A stretch of DNA of 64,000 nt from Coprenecus sp964640305 (GTDB lineage: Bacteria; Bacteroidota; Bacteroidia; Bacteroidales; UBA932): positions 1 through 64,000 of the forward strand of contig CAZXFF010000003.1 of NCBI GenBank assembly GCA_964640305.1, written 5' to 3'. Made by a program: the position numbers and the translations under genes. Below, piece after piece: positions 48,418-56,490 of this stretch. Numbering within the stretch: the stretch's first letter is position 1; every line of letters begins with the position of its first letter. Under the pieces are notes generated by a model. It was not told the origin of the DNA and ran no database searches. It saw nothing but the letters and a program-made list of their open reading frames with translations.

Positions 48418-50265
48418 ATGAATTTTAAAAGTCTAGTACTCCTCGCGGTATTTTCGTTTTTATCGCTGAGTCTCAACGCACAAGGTGTGGCATCAGTAAA
48501 AACTTCCTACAATGTTCTCTCGGATGGTAACATTGAAGTCTCCTTCACCATGGAAGTTCAGGACGGATGGTATGTCTATAGTACGGAAAAAGTTTCCGGA
48601 GGTCCTATGCCAACATCATTCTATGCTGACGGAAGTCAGGATTACGAACTTGTCGGCAGCCTCTTTGATGCCGAAAAGGCACATGTAAAACTCGACGAAG
48701 GATTCCAGCTCGAAGTCGGATATTTCGAAGGTACGGCTGTTTTCAAACAGATAATCAAGCCACTCACAGGCAAAGCATTTACATTGAACGGATTGCTGGA
48801 ATACCAGACCTGCAACGGCGGAGAGTGCCTTCTCAATGACAACGAGATATCCCTGTCTGTAAATCCTTCATCCGAAGCGGTTGCAGCTGCTTCCCCTGAA
48901 AAACAGGAACCCGCAGCAGGAGGTTCGTCCATTTGGGGATTTCTGCTCATAGCATTCCTGGCCGGGCTTGGAGGAGTAATAACCCCTTGCGTATTCCCTA
49001 TGATTCCCATGACGGTAGGATTCCTGATCGGAGGTTCCAGCACAAGTAAGGCAGGAATTGTGAAAGGCCTTATTTTCGGTCTTTCCATAATCCTGCTTTA
49101 TACGGTTCTAGGACTCGTTGTTTCCCTTTTCCAGAGCACTGCAGCAACAGACGCCATCGGAACCCACTGGATTCCCAATCTTATATTCGCACTTCTGTTC
49201 CTGGTATTTGCCGTATCATTCCTCGGAGCATTCGAAATCACACTCCCCAACGGGCTAGCAAACAAAGCTGACAGAAAAGCGGACAACGGCGGATATATCG
49301 CAGCTTTCTTCGTTGCTCTTGCGATGGTAATCGTTTCATTCTCATGCACAGGTCCGTTCGTAGGTTCAATTCTGGCAGCAGCCGTAATTGACGGAGTAGC
49401 CCTCAAGCCTATCCTAGGAATGGCAGTATTCGGATTCGCATTCTCCCTTCCTTTCGTTGTACTGTCTTTCTTCCCCGGTGTTATGAAAAAACTCCCCAAA
49501 TCAGGCGGATGGCTAAATGTCGTAAAGGTTGTGTTTGCTTTTGTAATGCTTGCATTTGCAATGAAATTCCTCTACAACATCGACGCTTATTTCGGATGGG
49601 GAATAATCACACGTCTCGGATTCATTGCCGTCTGGATTACCCTTGCATTCCTTCTCGGCCTGTACTTCCTCGGGCTGTTCCGCACAAACCATGATACTCC
49701 CATTGAAGGTGCGGGTTGGGGCAGGACAATAGCTGCAATCGTATGCTTTGCGTTCATGTTCTACCTTATTCCTGGACTGTTCGGTGCACAGCTTCAGAGC
49801 ATTTCCGGTCTTATTCCACCACAGGACGGCTCTACAATCGTATTGTCATCCGGCACCTCACAGGCATCCTCCGGATCTGCAGAAACATCCTCTGCATACT
49901 CAGCCCTACCCCACCACAACAATCTGGAAGATGCACTGAAAGAAAGTGCAGAGACAGGGAAACCGGTTTTCATCTCTTTTAAATCCCACACATGCAGCGT
50001 ATGCAAGGTAATGGAGGCAACCGTACTTAACGAAGCGGAAGTAATTGCAAAACTGAACGGTTTCGTGATTGCAAACCTCTATGTGGATGACAAGACACCG
50101 GATACTGAATTCAAAACCCTGGGCAGAAGGTTCAGAGATTATGAAATGAAGACTTTTGCATCTGCATCCCAGCCGCTCTATGCGGTTATTGACAAAGACG
50201 GCAAAGTCCTTTCAGGTCCTATCGGAAGCTGCTCTAAAGAAGAGTTCCTAGCCTTTCTGAAGTAA
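48418..50265 (+). CDS. dsbD: thiol:disulfide interchange protein DsbD family
   Basis: DsbD carries electrons from cytoplasmic thioredoxin across the inner membrane to periplasmic partners. The 615-residue protein has a signal peptide, an N-terminal DsbC/D-like domain (FTMEVQDGWYVYSTEKVSGG), about eight TM segments with the redox cysteines in GGVITPCVFPMIPMTV and VSFSCTGPFVGS, and a C-terminal thioredoxin domain with SHTCSVCKVMEA. It could supply reducing power to the TlpA-like lipoproteins elsewhere in the window. The 3' end overlaps convergent folK by 18 bp. Confidence 0.92.
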   Translation: MNFKSLVLLAVFSFLSLSLNAQGVASVKTSYNVLSDGNIEVSFTMEVQDGWYVYSTEKVSGGPMPTSFYADGSQDYELVGSLFDAEKAHVKLDEGFQLEVGYFEGTAVFKQIIKPLTGKAFTLNGLLEYQTCNGGECLLNDNEISLSVNPSSEAVAAASPEKQEPAAGGSSIWGFLLIAFLAGLGGVITPCVFPMIPMTVGFLIGGSSTSKAGIVKGLIFGLSIILLYTVLGLVVSLFQSTAATDAIGTHWIPNLIFALLFLVFAVSFLGAFEITLPNGLANKADRKADNGGYIAAFFVALAMVIVSFSCTGPFVGSILAAAVIDGVALKPILGMAVFGFAFSLPFVVLSFFPGVMKKLPKSGGWLNVVKVVFAFVMLAFAMKFLYNIDAYFGWGIITRLGFIAVWITLAFLLGLYFLGLFRTNHDTPIEGAGWGRTIAAIVCFAFMFYLIPGLFGAQLQSISGLIPPQDGSTIVLSSGTSQASSGSAETSSAYSALPHHNNLEDALKESAETGKPVFISFKSHTCSVCKVMEATVLNEAEVIAKLNGFVIANLYVDDKTPDTEFKTLGRRFRDYEMKTFASASQPLYAVIDKDGKVLSGPIGSCSKEEFLAFLK

Positions 50266-50709
50266 TTGGGAAATCAGTGTTTTTGCATAATCCCTCTCCT
50301 CTATCTGGGGATGAGGGATTTTTAAATGCGGTAGATCGACAGTCCTGTCTCCATAAAGGACTATATCTATATCTATTATCCTGGAATGGTACACCCGGTG
50401 GCCGTCCGCGTCATACTCAGGTCCGGAATCCGAACGTCCCATTTTCCTCTCTACATATTTGCAGACTTCAAGCAGCGGTTCAGGCGGACAGGTTGTTTCA
50501 AACGATATGGCCTGATTGCAGAATGGAGTATCACACTGGAATCCCCAAGGTTCATTCTCCAGGATTTCTGACTCCTGGACGTCTGAAAAGAGATATGGGG
50601 CCAGCTCTGTAACCAAGAGGGAAACGGCAATCCGGAGATTCCTTTTGCGGTCACCCATATTGCTGCCCAGAATAAGATAAACGCGAACGGGTTCTTTCTC
50701 AGGAATCAT
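50248..50709 (-). CDS. folK: 2-amino-4-hydroxy-6-hydroxymethyldihydropteridine diphosphokinase
   Basis: FolK transfers pyrophosphate from ATP to the pterin in folate synthesis. The 153-residue product has YLILGSNMGDRKRNL at the N-terminus, ENEPWGFQCDTPFCNQAISF in the middle and the signature SRIIDIDIVLYG near residue 115. It is last in a minus-strand group with the DUF59 gene (four-base overlap), sufE and sufS, although it has no functional link to them. Confidence 0.93.
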   Translation of the reverse strand: MIPEKEPVRVYLILGSNMGDRKRNLRIAVSLLVTELAPYLFSDVQESEILENEPWGFQCDTPFCNQAISFETTCPPEPLLEVCKYVERKMGRSDSGPEYDADGHRVYHSRIIDIDIVLYGDRTVDLPHLKIPHPQIEERDYAKTLISQLLQKG

Positions 50710-51023
50710 AGCAGTCCAAGTTCCAACAATGCCTCATCACTCATTCTGGATTTATCCCAGGGAGGATCAAAAGTAATTTCGATAGATACATCGGTCACCC
50801 CTGGAGTATCAGCAACGGCATTGTGCACATCCTCTATCAACTGATCAGCCATGGGGCAATTCGGTGCTGTAAGAGTCATTTTTATCGAGACCTTATGGTC
50901 ATCATCAATGGAAATGTCATATATAAGTCCCAGTTCATATATGTTGACAGGGATTTCCGGGTCATATATCTGCCTGAGCGCCCGTACTATATCTCTGGTG
51001 AGAGTGTTTTTGTCCATAGTCAT
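50706..51023 (-). CDS. DUF59/MIP18-family Fe-S assembly protein (SufT-like)
   Basis: This 105-residue protein matches the MIP18 family: DIVRALRQIYDPEIPVNIYE, LGLIYDISIDDDHKVSIKMT and LTAPNCPMADQLIEDV with the conserved cysteine. Family members help deliver Fe-S clusters to target proteins (SufT) or act in phenylacetate oxidation (PaaD). The neighbours sufE and sufS favour the Fe-S role. It lies seven bases after sufE and overlaps folK by four. Confidence 0.88.
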   Translation of the reverse strand: MTMDKNTLTRDIVRALRQIYDPEIPVNIYELGLIYDISIDDDHKVSIKMTLTAPNCPMADQLIEDVHNAVADTPGVTDVSIEITFDPPWDKSRMSDEALLELGLL

Positions 51024-51029
51024 TATCAG

Positions 51030-51446
51030 TTAGTTCTTGTATTTCATCGCATCAGCACGTATCTGGTCTATCATTGCAACAAGCCCGTTTGCACGTGTTG
51101 GAGAAAGGTTTTCCAGCAAGCCTATCCGGGCAATGAAATCATTGTCAGAATCCAGAATCTCATCTGGTGTCCTGCCATTGTAAACACGGATAAGAAGCGA
51201 GATTATTCCTTTTGTTATGATTGCATCACTGTCCGAAGTGAAGAACAGCTTACCATCCCTGTATTCTGTATCAAGCCAGACTCTGGACTGGCATCCCTTA
51301 ATAAGATTCGAGTCGTTCTTTCTGGATTCGGATATAACCGGCATTGTCTTACCCAGTTCGATTATATACTCGTATTTGTCCATCCAGTCTTCAAAAGCCG
51401 CAAACTCTTCGACAACTTCTGCCTGTATTTCCTTGATTGTACTCAT
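51030..51446 (-). CDS. sufE: SufE family sulfur acceptor
   Basis: SufE accepts persulfide sulfur from SufS and passes it to the SufBCD scaffold. The 138-residue protein has WMDKYEYIIELGKTMPVIS, the acceptor cysteine in SNLIKGCQSRVWLDTEY near residue 51, and ITKGIISLLIRVYNGRTPDE. It is located 18 bp after sufS in the same orientation, as expected for partners. Confidence 0.93.
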   Translation of the reverse strand: MSTIKEIQAEVVEEFAAFEDWMDKYEYIIELGKTMPVISESRKNDSNLIKGCQSRVWLDTEYRDGKLFFTSDSDAIITKGIISLLIRVYNGRTPDEILDSDNDFIARIGLLENLSPTRANGLVAMIDQIRADAMKYKN

Positions 51447-51464
51447 ATTATATTACAAAGCAAA

Positions 51465-52685
51465 TTACCTAAGCATCTTCAAAATCCTGTGCAAGGCAGG
51501 AATAAAGGCCTCACACTCTTCCATTGTATTGTATGGTGCCAGGGAAATCCTGACAACTCCGGTCTGACCGAATTTGTTTATCAGCGGCTCCGAACAAAGC
51601 AGTCCGGAACGAAGCGCAAATCCCATCTTTCCCAACAGTGTTGCTATGTCGCTGTGATGTGCACCTTCTACCGTAAATGATATTACCGGTGCCTTCGGTG
51701 CTGCGGTACCGTATATCCTAAGTCCTTCTATATTTTGCAATTCATACATAAGATAATCAATCATTTTCTGTTCATTTTCATGTACTTGATCATTTCTTAT
51801 TGAATTTACAAATTCGATAGCTGGAGCTAAACTTGCTGCAGCTATGAAGTTAGGAGTTCCAGCTTCAAATTTCAAGGGAGATTCAGCATAGGTGGTTGAC
51901 TGATAAGTTACAGTATCAACCATTTCTCCTCCTCCGAACACCGGAGGCATTTTATCCATTAGCTCTTTACGTCCATAAAGGATACCGGATCCTGTCAGGG
52001 CATATAGTTTGTGTCCTGAGAATGAATAGAAATCACACTGCAACTGCTTTACATCGACTTTCTGGTGAACGATTCCCTGAGCTCCGTCCAAATGGACAAG
52101 AGCACCATAGCGGTGTGCTGTTTCTGCCAGACGGCGAACCGGATTTACTATCCCAAGTACATTGGAAATATGGGCGGCGGAGACTATCCTGACCTTTCCT
52201 TCCGACAGTATCCTTTCTGCTTCTTCCATATTCCAGCTGCCGTCAGGATTTATGGGAAAATACCTTACCACTGCATCCTTTCTTGCCGCTGCCATCTGCC
52301 AAGGCACAATATTGGAATGATGCTCACCTTCAGAAAGCAGTATCACATCACCGCTCTTCAGGAGAAGCTCCCCCAGAGACATTGCAAGGAGATTAATAGA
52401 GGCCGTTGTGCCTGAGGTAAGAACAGTCTCGCAGCGCTCTTCTGCACCGAGAAGGTTTCTTGCGGCCTCCCTGCCGGCTTCGTACCGGAGAGTGGACATC
52501 TCGGCAAGTCCGTAAACAGCCCTATGTACATTCGCATTTGCTTCTACCATCGAATCTTTTACGAAATCTATAACTGCTTCCGGTTTCTGGGATGTTGCAG
52601 CGCTGTCAAAATAAACAACAGGCTTTCCTCCTGATGCTCTCAGGAAAGGAAAACAAGACCTTATCTGTTCAATATATTTGTCCAT
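51465..52685 (-). CDS. sufS: cysteine desulfurase SufS
   Basis: SufS takes sulfur from cysteine as an enzyme persulfide. The 406-residue PLP enzyme shows YFDSAATSQKPEAVIDFVKD at the start, the catalytic lysine in FSGHKLYALTGSGILYG near residue 219, and the persulfide cysteine in FALRSGLLCSEPLINKFG near 359. The ATG at 52685 (MDKYIEQI) is preferred over one seven codons upstream. It heads the sufS-sufE-DUF59-folK group and is divergent from ruvA. Bases 51740-51900 have a locally AT-rich codon choice. Confidence 0.94.
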   Translation of the reverse strand: MDKYIEQIRSCFPFLRASGGKPVVYFDSAATSQKPEAVIDFVKDSMVEANANVHRAVYGLAEMSTLRYEAGREAARNLLGAEERCETVLTSGTTASINLLAMSLGELLLKSGDVILLSEGEHHSNIVPWQMAAARKDAVVRYFPINPDGSWNMEEAERILSEGKVRIVSAAHISNVLGIVNPVRRLAETAHRYGALVHLDGAQGIVHQKVDVKQLQCDFYSFSGHKLYALTGSGILYGRKELMDKMPPVFGGGEMVDTVTYQSTTYAESPLKFEAGTPNFIAAASLAPAIEFVNSIRNDQVHENEQKMIDYLMYELQNIEGLRIYGTAAPKAPVISFTVEGAHHSDIATLLGKMGFALRSGLLCSEPLINKFGQTGVVRISLAPYNTMEECEAFIPALHRILKMLR

Positions 52686-52703
52686 ACCCAAAGTTATAAT
52701 CGG

Positions 52704-52721
52704 CAAAAGTAACTATTTTTG
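52704..52721. promoter_or_regulatory. back-to-back -7 boxes for sufS and ruvA
   Basis: Minus-strand TACTTTTG (52711-52704) faces sufS and plus-strand TATTTTTG (52714-52721) faces ruvA. The boxes are two bases apart, the same arrangement as at 21053-21070. A second minus-strand TAACTTTG at 52696-52689 would give a leaderless sufS transcript. Confidence 0.55.
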
Positions 52722-52735
52722 CAGAAAAATGTTTT

Positions 52736-53320
52736 ATGTACGATTTTATAAAAGGAAATATTGAAGAAATTAATCCGGCAGAAGCTGTCCTGGATTGTCA
52801 TGATATAGGTTTCAAACTGCAGATCTCCCTTTACACCTATGAGAAAATACATATGCAGAAATCATGCAAACTTTATGTATATCAGCACTTAAGGGAAGAT
52901 GAGGCGACTCTATACGGCTTTTACGACAAAGAAGAGAGGAGAATTTTCACAATGCTGATATCCGTATCAGGGATAGGTCCCAACACTGCAAGGATGATGC
53001 TCTCTTCACTCTCTCCGGATGAGGTTTCCACCGCTATCATTTCAGGAGACGTCAGCAGAATCAAGGCTGTAAAAGGCATAGGGCTCAAAACCGCGCAGAA
53101 AGTAATCATAGAACTTAAAGACAAGATTTCGAAAGGCGTTACCGGTTCCATGGATTTTGCTGCCGGTCCGGCAAATGCAAGCTCAGCAGAAGCTTGTTCT
53201 GCACTTATAATGCTCGGATTTACAAAATCGGCAGTCGAAAAGGCCGTTGGCGACATAGTCAGAAAAGAGCCTGCTCTCAGTCTTGAAGATATTATCAAGA
53301 AAGCATTAAAAGTATTGTGA
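52736..53320 (+). CDS. ruvA: Holliday junction branch migration protein RuvA
   Basis: RuvA binds four-way DNA junctions and loads the RuvB motor. The 194-residue protein starts MYDFIKGNIEEINPAEAVLD, has two helix-hairpin-helix motifs (LISVSGIGPNTARMMLSSL and IKAVKGIGLKTAQKVIIELK) and a C-terminal RuvB-contacting domain (ALIMLGFTKSAVEKAV). Length is normal. It precedes gcvH, which has its own promoter. Confidence 0.95.
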   Translation: MYDFIKGNIEEINPAEAVLDCHDIGFKLQISLYTYEKIHMQKSCKLYVYQHLREDEATLYGFYDKEERRIFTMLISVSGIGPNTARMMLSSLSPDEVSTAIISGDVSRIKAVKGIGLKTAQKVIIELKDKISKGVTGSMDFAAGPANASSAEACSALIMLGFTKSAVEKAVGDIVRKEPALSLEDIIKKALKVL

Positions 53321-53346
53321 CACTACAATTTTTTTTAATACATTTG
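53314..53346 (+). promoter_or_regulatory. promoter of gcvH
   Basis: TACATTTG at 53339-53346 matches TAnnTTTG. ATTG at 53314-53317, 21 nt upstream, is a near -33 element that overlaps the ruvA stop region. The gcvH ATG is at 53376. Confidence 0.62.
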
Positions 53347-53375
53347 CGCCAAAACCAAATCAATACTGTAATATT

Positions 53376-53750
53376 ATGAATATACCTGCAAATTTAAAGT
53401 ACACTAAAGACCACGAATGGGTCAAAATCGATGGTGACATAGCTGTTGTCGGAATTACAGATTATGCTCAGGATCAGCTTGGTGATATCGTTTTCGTTGA
53501 CATCCAGACAGAAGGGGAAACTCTCGAAAAAGAAGAAATTTTCGGTGCTATCGAAGCAGTGAAAACTGTTGCCGATGCTTTCATGCCTCTTTCTGGTGAA
53601 GTCATAGAAGTCAACACTGCATTGGAAGATGCACCTCAGACTGTCAACTCAGATCCTTACGGAGAAGGCTGGATGATCAAGATAAAATTGACTGACCCTT
53701 CACAGGTTGCCGACCTCCTCGATGCAGAAGCCTACAAAGCTCTCCTGTAA
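53376..53750 (+). CDS. gcvH: glycine cleavage system H protein
   Basis: GcvH is the lipoyl carrier that shuttles the aminomethyl group between P, T and L proteins of glycine cleavage. The 124-residue protein has YTKDHEWVKIDGDIAVVGIT and the lipoylation lysine K63 in FGAIEAVKTVADAFMP. Other gcv genes are not in the window. It has its own promoter and terminator, so it is a single-gene unit. Confidence 0.96.
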   Translation: MNIPANLKYTKDHEWVKIDGDIAVVGITDYAQDQLGDIVFVDIQTEGETLEKEEIFGAIEAVKTVADAFMPLSGEVIEVNTALEDAPQTVNSDPYGEGWMIKIKLTDPSQVADLLDAEAYKALL

Positions 53751-53782
53751 TCCTGAGAAACCGTCTTCAGGGAGAAAATCAG

Positions 53783-53812
53783 AAAAGAGACCATTGCCGG
53801 TCTCTTTTTTTT
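53783..53812 (+). terminator. intrinsic terminator of gcvH
   Basis: AAAAGAGACC (53783-53792) and GGTCTCTTTT (53799-53808) form a 10-bp stem with a six-base loop, and the T run continues to 53812. Confidence 0.9.
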
Positions 53813-53836
53813 ATACAATCTATTGAATATTTTTCT

Positions 53837-53844
53837 TATCTTTG
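53837..53844 (+). promoter_or_regulatory. -7 box of the acyl-CoA ligase gene
   Basis: TATCTTTG matches TAnnTTTG; the predicted start is about 40 nt before the ATG at 53892. No matching -33 box is evident. Confidence 0.5.
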
Positions 53845-53891
53845 AAGAGACAAGCCCCTTCTATTCACTTCTTTGACTAAAAATCACAGCT

Positions 53892-55670
53892 ATGATTGAA
53901 CAAGTACCACGCACATTTGACCTTCTTGAAAACCTTAAAAGGAACTTCCCTTACAAAAAAGACATTCTTTCAAGAAAGACCGGAAACGATTGGATAAAAT
54001 ACAGTGTAGACGATTACATCGAATACTCCCATTTGTTTGCCTATGCAATGGCCAAACTTGGATATGGTACTGGCGATAAAATCATTACTGTCTGCAACAA
54101 CAGACCGGAATGGAATTTCATCGACATGGGAGCCAACATGGCAGGAATGGTTCATGTTCCTGTTTTTCCGACACTCAGTAATGATGATTTCCTGTATATT
54201 TTCAATCATAGTGACGCAAAGGTAATAGCTCTGGGAACCAAAAGCCAATACAAAGCCATTGAACCTATTGTTGGGAAAATGGACAAACCGGCCCGGATAA
54301 TCCTGATGGATGACTCCGACGACGTAGAATGCATGAGGGATATGTATGATCTGGCAAAAAAACACAGAGAAGAAATGGAGCCGGTAATAGCCATGCGTAA
54401 AAATTCAATAAAAACCGGAGATATCGCATCGATTATATATACATCGGGGACTACCGGCAGGCCTAAGGGTGTAATGCTTTCACACGAAAACCTGATGTTC
54501 AATGCATACGGACATGCTAAACGTCAGAATCTCGGCCCCAAGCACAAGATGCTCAGTTTCCTCCCTCTATGCCATGTCTATGAAAGAAGCATGAACTATG
54601 AATACCAGTATGTAGGAATAAGCATCTACTACGCAGAAAGTCTTGGTACAATTGCCAGAGACCTTGAAGACTGCCACGCAGACGGTTTCTGTGCTGTTCC
54701 ACGCGTCCTGGAAATGATGTATTCCAAACTTGAAGCTGCCGGAAAAAATCTTAACGGAATAAAAAAGGCCATATACTTCAAGGCATGGGATTTCGGGAAC
54801 AATTACGACAATGCCCATAAAGGAAAACTCTACAACTTGAAAAGGGAGATATACGACAGACTGGTATACAGCAAGTGGCGCGAAAAGCTAGGAGGGAACG
54901 AAATGCTCGTGGTTTCCGGAGGATCTTCAATACAGGCCAAGATAGTCAGACTGTTCAATGCTGCAAAACTGCATATCTTCGAGGGTTATGGGATGACAGA
55001 AACATCACCTGTCATAGCGGTTAACAGCCCGGCTGACGGTTATAACGTAATCGGAACTGTAGGCAAAGCCCTTGAAGGTACAGAACTCAGGATTGCAGAT
55101 GACGGAGAAATACTCACCCGCGGCCCACACGTTATGGTAGGATATTACAAAAACCCCGAAGCAACTGCTGAAGTGATTGATTCTGAGGGATTTATGCACA
55201 CAGGAGACATAGGGAAACTAATTGACGGGAAATACTTGAAAATAACTGACAGAAAAAAGGAAATATTCAAACTTTCTTTAGGGAAATATATAGCTCCACA
55301 AGTTATAGAGAACATGCTAAGGGAATCCCCTTATATAGAGAACTGCATAGTAATAGGTGAAAACCAGAAATTTGCATCTGCCATAATTGTACCTAATATA
55401 GAAAGACTTCATTTCTGGGCAGCAAAACACAATATCACTTTTGAAAACAACACACAGCTGATTGCAGACCCCAAGATAATTGCGAAACTCCATGCTGAAG
55501 TAGAAAATGTAAATGCTTCCCTAGCACACCATGAAAGAATCAAAAGGGAAAGAATTGTATACGATGAATGGACTACAGCAAATGGTTTGCTCTCTCAGAC
55601 CCAAAAATTGAAAAGATCAGCAATACATTCAAAATATAGTGAAATAATAAAAGAAATATACAAACAATAG
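53892..55670 (+). CDS. long-chain acyl-CoA synthetase (AMP-binding enzyme)
   Basis: This 592-residue ligase activates a fatty acid through an acyl-AMP intermediate and joins it to CoA. The ATP-binding P-loop is IIYTSGTTGRPKGVMLSHEN near residues 177-196; EGYGMTETSPV near 361-371, GYYKNPEATAEV, MHTGDIGKL and the hinge ITDRKKEIFKLSLGKYIAP follow in the normal order. Chain-length preference is not readable. The last third (from about 55245) has more AT-rich codons. A GNAT gene follows four bases later. Confidence 0.9.
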   Translation: MIEQVPRTFDLLENLKRNFPYKKDILSRKTGNDWIKYSVDDYIEYSHLFAYAMAKLGYGTGDKIITVCNNRPEWNFIDMGANMAGMVHVPVFPTLSNDDFLYIFNHSDAKVIALGTKSQYKAIEPIVGKMDKPARIILMDDSDDVECMRDMYDLAKKHREEMEPVIAMRKNSIKTGDIASIIYTSGTTGRPKGVMLSHENLMFNAYGHAKRQNLGPKHKMLSFLPLCHVYERSMNYEYQYVGISIYYAESLGTIARDLEDCHADGFCAVPRVLEMMYSKLEAAGKNLNGIKKAIYFKAWDFGNNYDNAHKGKLYNLKREIYDRLVYSKWREKLGGNEMLVVSGGSSIQAKIVRLFNAAKLHIFEGYGMTETSPVIAVNSPADGYNVIGTVGKALEGTELRIADDGEILTRGPHVMVGYYKNPEATAEVIDSEGFMHTGDIGKLIDGKYLKITDRKKEIFKLSLGKYIAPQVIENMLRESPYIENCIVIGENQKFASAIIVPNIERLHFWAAKHNITFENNTQLIADPKIIAKLHAEVENVNASLAHHERIKRERIVYDEWTTANGLLSQTQKLKRSAIHSKYSEIIKEIYKQ

Positions 55671-55674
55671 ACCT

Positions 55675-56475
55675 ATGGTGGAATTCCGGTTATCAACAGA
55701 GTCCGATTATGATAGTCTGAGAGAGTTGTGGAAGATCTGCTTTGGATCTGACAGAGAATTCCTGTCTCTGTATTTTTCTGAAGGTATACATTTGACCAGG
55801 ACATACGTAATTGCAGAAGAAAACGAAATTCACACAGCACTTTCCCTTTTCAATCTGAAACTGAATGGTATGAGCGGAAGATATGTTTACGGTGTCTGTA
55901 CCCACCCGTCACAAAGAGGCAAACATTATGCCGTCCAACTTCTTCAACATGCAGAAAGCAAAGAGTCTGATGCTGTTTTTTTCATTACAAGACCTGCATC
56001 TCCCACCCTATTTGAATACTACGATAAAGCCGGGTACACTTTCCTCATAAGTCGTTCCGAAACCATTATAGAACCAAGTGAGAATCCCCTACCTGTAATC
56101 CCGAAAGAAATTGACGGTCTTGAACTATATTCACTGAGAAGCAATTTTTTGACTGCAAATTATTTTTCCTGGGGACTAAAAGAATGCCAATACATCATAG
56201 ACTACATTAAATATTGCAAAGGCTGCTGTCTATCATTTGGAAGCAACCGCTATCTTATAGGATACCCTGAAGACAGAACGTTTCTTATACTGGAGTCCAA
56301 TATTGACACAAAGACAATAGCCGCTTTTGTAAAAACATTCTACAGTTCCTGCGAAAGAGCCATATTATATTCAAAAGCAAACAACAAAAACAGAAAACCA
56401 TTCGCCTTACTGAAAACGACGAATAAAACATTATGCCCAAACAAAGACTTGCTGTTTAGTTTTTCGATGGAATAA
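55675..56475 (+). CDS. GNAT-family acetyltransferase, Eis-like
   Basis: A 266-residue protein with an N-terminal GNAT domain (STESDYDSLRELWKICFG; motif A VYGVCTHPSQRGKHYAVQLL near residues 64-83; FEYYDKAGYTF). A second, more degenerate domain follows, as in two-domain Eis-like acetyltransferases. Substrate unknown. It is co-directional with the acyl-CoA ligase, four bases apart, and its end lies next to the parS-like palindrome at 56477. Its codon use is richer in A and T than that of the genes left of 53900. Confidence 0.78.
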   Translation: MVEFRLSTESDYDSLRELWKICFGSDREFLSLYFSEGIHLTRTYVIAEENEIHTALSLFNLKLNGMSGRYVYGVCTHPSQRGKHYAVQLLQHAESKESDAVFFITRPASPTLFEYYDKAGYTFLISRSETIIEPSENPLPVIPKEIDGLELYSLRSNFLTANYFSWGLKECQYIIDYIKYCKGCCLSFGSNRYLIGYPEDRTFLILESNIDTKTIAAFVKTFYSSCERAILYSKANNKNRKPFALLKTTNKTLCPNKDLLFSFSME

Positions 56476-56476
56476 T

Positions 56477-56490
56477 GTTCCACGTGGAAC
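56477..56490. promoter_or_regulatory. parS-like centromere site
   Basis: GTTCCACGTGGAAC is a perfect 14-bp palindrome matching the ParB-binding parS consensus (tGTTnCACGTGnAACa), with the outer left T also present. It lies in the 14-bp gap between the GNAT and mnmG genes, where chance occurrence is unlikely. A one-mismatch copy, GTTCCCCGTGGAAC, lies at 57269-57282 inside mnmG. Confidence 0.72.
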
